From Nitrincola sp. A-D6 (GTDB lineage Bacteria > Pseudomonadota > Gammaproteobacteria > Pseudomonadales > Balneatricaceae), in NCBI RefSeq assembly GCF_000764495.1, contig NZ_JRLB01000034.1, forward strand, positions 1-35,853: a stretch of DNA of 35,853 nucleotides, written 5' to 3'. The position numbers and the translations under genes were made by a program. The notes under the pieces were generated by a model. The model did no database searches and was not told the DNA's origin. It saw nothing but the letters and a program-made list of their open reading frames with translations. Positions 34,684 to 35,853 of this stretch are shown one piece after another; positions within the stretch are counted from its first letter, which is position 1, and every line of letters starts with the position of its first letter.

Positions 34684-35853
34684 TTAGGGGTTGTGTGCTG
34701 TTTTTGATTTGCGAGGTATACCCAGCTTTTGTCGCTTTTCCCAGAGACACTTACGACTCACACCCAGACTCTTTGCCAGGTCGGTCTCATTCATATGATG
34801 CTGGTTCTCCAGAACAAATTTAAGAAAGTAATCATCCAGTGAGTGTTCAGCATTGGTTGGCTGTGCGGATGCAGTTGTTCGAGTATCATCCACTTTAGGG
34901 TGCTGTTGTGTGGCATTCAGTCCGAGAAGCTCGGGCGTAATCTGGCTGCTTTCAGCAAGAATAACTGCGCGCTCGATGGAGTTCTGCAGTTCCCGAACAT
35001 TGCCAGGCCAGGCATGCTGTAGCATTGTCTGGATGGCAGCTGGGCTGAAACTCAGGTTAACATGGTGCTTACTACATTGTTCTTTTAAAAATACCTGTGA
35101 AAGTTCAAAAATATCTTCACCGCGCTCACGCAGCGCTGGCATTTTCAGTTCCATGACATAGAGTCGATAGTAAAGGTCTTCACGAAAGCGTCCTTCCTGC
35201 GCCAGAGTTTTCAGATCCCGGTGTGTGGCGGCAATCAAGCGCACATTAACACGCTTGGCATGTACCGAGCCTACCCGGCGAATTTCGCCTTCCTGTAAGA
35301 AGCGTAGTAAGCGGGCCTGGGCTTCAAGTGGCAGCTCGCCAATCTCATCCAGAAACAGGGTGCCACCGTCGGCGGCTTCAATCAGACCACTACGGGGTGT
35401 ATCTGCACCAGTGAAAGCTCCTTTTTCATGACCAAACAACTCAGATTCAATCAGCGTTTCCGGAATCGCCGCGCAGTTAACGCAGACCATGGGCGAGGCC
35501 GCTCTGGGGCTTTGCTGGTGGATGCTTTTGGCTGCTAACTCTTTGCCTGTTCCGGATTCGCCCAGAATCAGAACAGTGGCATCAGTTGATGCGATTTTGT
35601 TGATCTGTCTGATCAGGTCCTGAATCGGCTGGCAGGAACCATCGAGTAGTGGTTTGTGTGTGCGGCTATTAACAACGGGTATTTTCGCTTCGTGTAGTTG
35701 TATCAGCTTGGCAATTACCGCTAGCATCTCATTGTGATCAAAGGGTTTGGCAATATACTCAGCGGCTCCCATTTTAATGGCGTCGATAGCTGAGCGCATG
35801 CTGGCATAACTGGTCATGATCAGTACCGGAGTTACTCCTGCGTGGGCAATGAG
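34684..35853 (-). CDS. cbrB: Sigma-54-dependent response regulator CbrB, N-terminus cut off by window edge
   Basis: Transcription activator that turns on carbon/nitrogen catabolic genes and CrcZ with its sensor CbrA. The frame is open to the right edge. It shows the end of a receiver domain (PVLIMTSYASMRSAIDAIKMGAAEYIAKPFDH, with conserved Thr and Lys), then an AAA+ domain with GESGTGKE (Walker A), GAFTGA (sigma-54 contact) and LFLDEIGELP (Walker B). The C-terminal Fis-type helix-turn-helix is DLAKSLGVSRKCLWEKRQKLGIPRKS, matching CbrB. The downstream order pcnB-folK-panB-panC is the Pseudomonas order, which supports the name over other NtrC-type regulators. Confidence 0.9.
   Translation of the reverse strand, partial: LIAHAGVTPVLIMTSYASMRSAIDAIKMGAAEYIAKPFDHNEMLAVIAKLIQLHEAKIPVVNSRTHKPLLDGSCQPIQDLIRQINKIASTDATVLILGESGTGKELAAKSIHQQSPRAASPMVCVNCAAIPETLIESELFGHEKGAFTGADTPRSGLIEAADGGTLFLDEIGELPLEAQARLLRFLQEGEIRRVGSVHAKRVNVRLIAATHRDLKTLAQEGRFREDLYYRLYVMELKMPALRERGEDIFELSQVFLKEQCSKHHVNLSFSPAAIQTMLQHAWPGNVRELQNSIERAVILAESSQITPELLGLNATQQHPKVDDTRTTASAQPTNAEHSLDDYFLKFVLENQHHMNETDLAKSLGVSRKCLWEKRQKLGIPRKSKTAHNP

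Overview
The window is chromosomal DNA from a gammaproteobacterium. Its gene orders match the Pseudomonas/Oceanospirillales side of the class: amgK facing lptD-surA-pdxA-rsmA-apaG, then rimP-nusA-infB-rbfA-truB-rpsO-pnp, and cbrB-pcnB-folK-panB-panC. Several genes look marine (a MotAB stator pair, a duplicated PTPS-like protein). I infer an Oceanospirillaceae-like bacterium, but there is no 16S gene here to settle it. I see no prophage, insertion sequence, CRISPR array or island; almost everything is core genome.

Layout. 1-6.9 kb: the end of amgK (minus strand), then the outer-membrane biogenesis genes lptD and surA, followed by pdxA, rsmA and apaG. 6.98-8.96 kb: two flagellar stator genes [15 protein letters not shown] coupled to a PilZ-domain gene. 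9.0-9.15 kb: an initiator tRNA with its own promoter and terminator. 9.27-10.1 kb: an EamA-type exporter. 10.3-14.9 kb: a four-gene polyamine-type ABC transporter operon with a structured leader. 15.07-16.45 kb: a MASE1-GGDEF diguanylate cyclase. 16.47-16.74 kb: a promoter-terminator unit without a convincing protein, a candidate small RNA. 16.84-25.43 kb: the transcription, [11 protein letters not shown] and RNA-decay operon rimP to pnp. 25.56-28.0 kb (minus): rsuA, an rsmC-like gene and a YciC-like membrane protein. 28.13-28.97 kb: a two-domain PTPS/QueD-like protein. 29.15-30.33 kb (minus): a thiolase. 30.55-34.19 kb (minus): pcnB-folK-panB-panC. 34.68 kb to the end (minus): cbrB, cut by the right edge.

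The most interesting region is the 0.5 kb between cbrB and pcnB. Read on the minus strand it carries four TGTTAC/GTAACA half-sites, then a near-consensus sigma-54 promoter, then an RNA full of A-rich AANAANAA-type motifs, several in hairpin loops, with no ORF. This is the position and architecture of CrcZ, the CbrB-activated decoy RNA for Hfq/Crc catabolite repression known from Pseudomonas. I read it as a CrcZ-type locus outside the classical host group.

Data quality warning. Eighteen single-base deletions break eleven conserved genes, including lptD, nusA, rpsO and pnp, which should not be lost together. Every one can be repaired by adding one G or C to a short G/C run. I therefore treat them as sequencing or assembly errors and annotate the full repaired gene spans.
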